Shown piece after piece: positions 63,709-64,000 of a stretch of DNA of 64,000 nt. The stretch covers positions 1 to 64,000 of the forward strand of contig NZ_JBFHFC010000003.1 in assembly GCF_041583835.1 (NCBI RefSeq), in the 5' to 3' direction. Under the pieces are notes generated by a model. That model had not been told where the DNA came from, made no database searches, and was given only the letters and a program-made list of their open reading frames with translations. Position 1 is the first letter of the stretch; each line of letters opens with the position of its first letter. The stretch is from Thiomicrorhabdus sp041583835. Lineage in GTDB: Bacteria; Pseudomonadota; Gammaproteobacteria; Thiomicrospirales; Thiomicrospiraceae. A program made the translations under genes and the position numbers.

Positions 63709-64000
63709 ATGAAGATATGGGTAGACGCGGACGCTTGTCCGGTAGTGATTAAAGAGATTTTGTTTCGAGCGGCAGAACGTTCGCAAATTACAACCACACT
63801 GGTGGCAAACCACAGCTTACGTATTCCGCCTTCGCGTTTCATTCATTTCCTTCAGGTGACTCACGGTTTCGACGTCGCCGATAACGTCATCGTCCAACGC
63901 TTAGACGCCGGCGATCTGGTCATCACCGGCGACATCCCCTTGGCGGCCGAAGTCATTGAAAAAGGCGGTATCGCGTTAAACCCACGTGGCGAACTCTATA
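63709..64000 (+). CDS. YaiI/YqxD family protein (DUF188), partial
   Basis: Runs off the right edge. Starts at ATG 63709: MKIWVDADACPVVIKEILFRAAER, followed by TLVANHSLRIP, DVADNVIVQRLDAGDLVITGDIPLAAEVIEKGG and LNPRGELY, all typical of the YaiI/YqxD family with its PIN-like acidic residues (VDADACP, DLVITGDIPLA). The function of the family is not known to me. About 97 codons are inside the window, roughly two thirds of a usual member. Confidence 0.92.
   Translation, partial: MKIWVDADACPVVIKEILFRAAERSQITTTLVANHSLRIPPSRFIHFLQVTHGFDVADNVIVQRLDAGDLVITGDIPLAAEVIEKGGIALNPRGELY

Noticed and set aside
1..64000. CRISPR arrays, prophage, IS elements, integrases, restriction systems
   Set aside because: No regularly spaced repeats, transposase or phage proteins are visible; nearly all sequence is housekeeping genes.

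Overview
The window looks like a piece of a gammaproteobacterial chromosome of moderate GC. Gene content is dense housekeeping in E. coli-like blocks: dnaQ-rnhA-yafS-gloB-mltD, cysS-ppiB-lpxH, ruvC-ruvA-ruvB followed by tolQ-tolR-tolA-tolB-pal-cpoB and queC. The overall style (NtrB/NtrC, an SLC1 carrier, many c-di-GMP and chemotaxis sensors, small gene spacing) would fit a free-living Thiomicrospira/Hydrogenovibrio/Thiomicrorhabdus-type bacterium. No sulfur-oxidation or carbon-fixation gene is present, so any genus name is inference. I see no phage, IS element, CRISPR array or rRNA.

Layout. 0-9 kb: a lipoprotein lipase-like hydrolase running off the left edge, an FKBP isomerase, dnaQ/rnhA/methyltransferase/gloB, then two lytic transglycosylases (mltD and slt, overlapping). 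9.2-9.5 kb: a gap whose minus strand carries a compact promoter-plus-terminator unit, a candidate small RNA with an exposed anti-Shine-Dalgarno motif. 9.5-18.5 kb: cysS, two cyclophilins, lpxH, an SLC1 symporter, a rhodanese, pgpA, argG, psd and a PII gene. 18.5-24 kb: a Lon-like protease, a VIT/CCC1-type transporter with a DUF211 partner, an AT-rich small membrane protein, a frameshifted zinc-ribbon membrane protein and a flavodoxin-fold reductase. 24-30 kb: a five-gene unit (small membrane protein, DtxR-type metal regulator, ntrB, ntrC, methyltransferase-like protein), a Rossmann protein, a small channel-like membrane protein and two identical tRNA-Lys genes. 30-42 kb: queC, the complete Tol-Pal locus, ruvABC, nadA, aspS and a DUF502 protein. 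42-48.6 kb: a PKD-type lipoprotein, an SDR, a thioredoxin-like protein, a DUF4136 lipoprotein, zntB, an M42-type peptidase and a second VIT-family protein. 48.6-58.6 kb: a signalling block (large HD-GYP sensor, CopB-type ATPase, DUF302 protein, Cache-GGDEF diguanylate cyclase, chemoreceptor). 58.6-64 kb: rhlE, an APC permease, a second DUF302 protein, a periplasmic metallo-beta-lactamase-fold protein and the start of a YaiI/DUF188 gene.

How the genes connect. Envelope maintenance is the main theme: murein transglycosylases, lpxH, pgpA, psd, Tol-Pal and several lipoproteins. Nitrogen sensing is represented by PII at 18.1 kb and NtrB/NtrC at 25-27.5 kb; the latter pair is translationally coupled to a metal-responsive repressor. 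Metal handling recurs (two VIT-family transporters, ZntB, CopB, DtxR-type regulator). c-di-GMP is made and degraded by two membrane sensors about 3 kb apart.

The least explained items are the candidate anti-SD small RNA at 9284-9369, the DUF211/VIT pair, the DtxR-NtrBC operon, the solute-binding module inserted in the HD-GYP sensor, and the one-base frameshift in the 22917-23533 gene. Promoter calls are by eye, and domain calls are from recognisable motifs without a database search.
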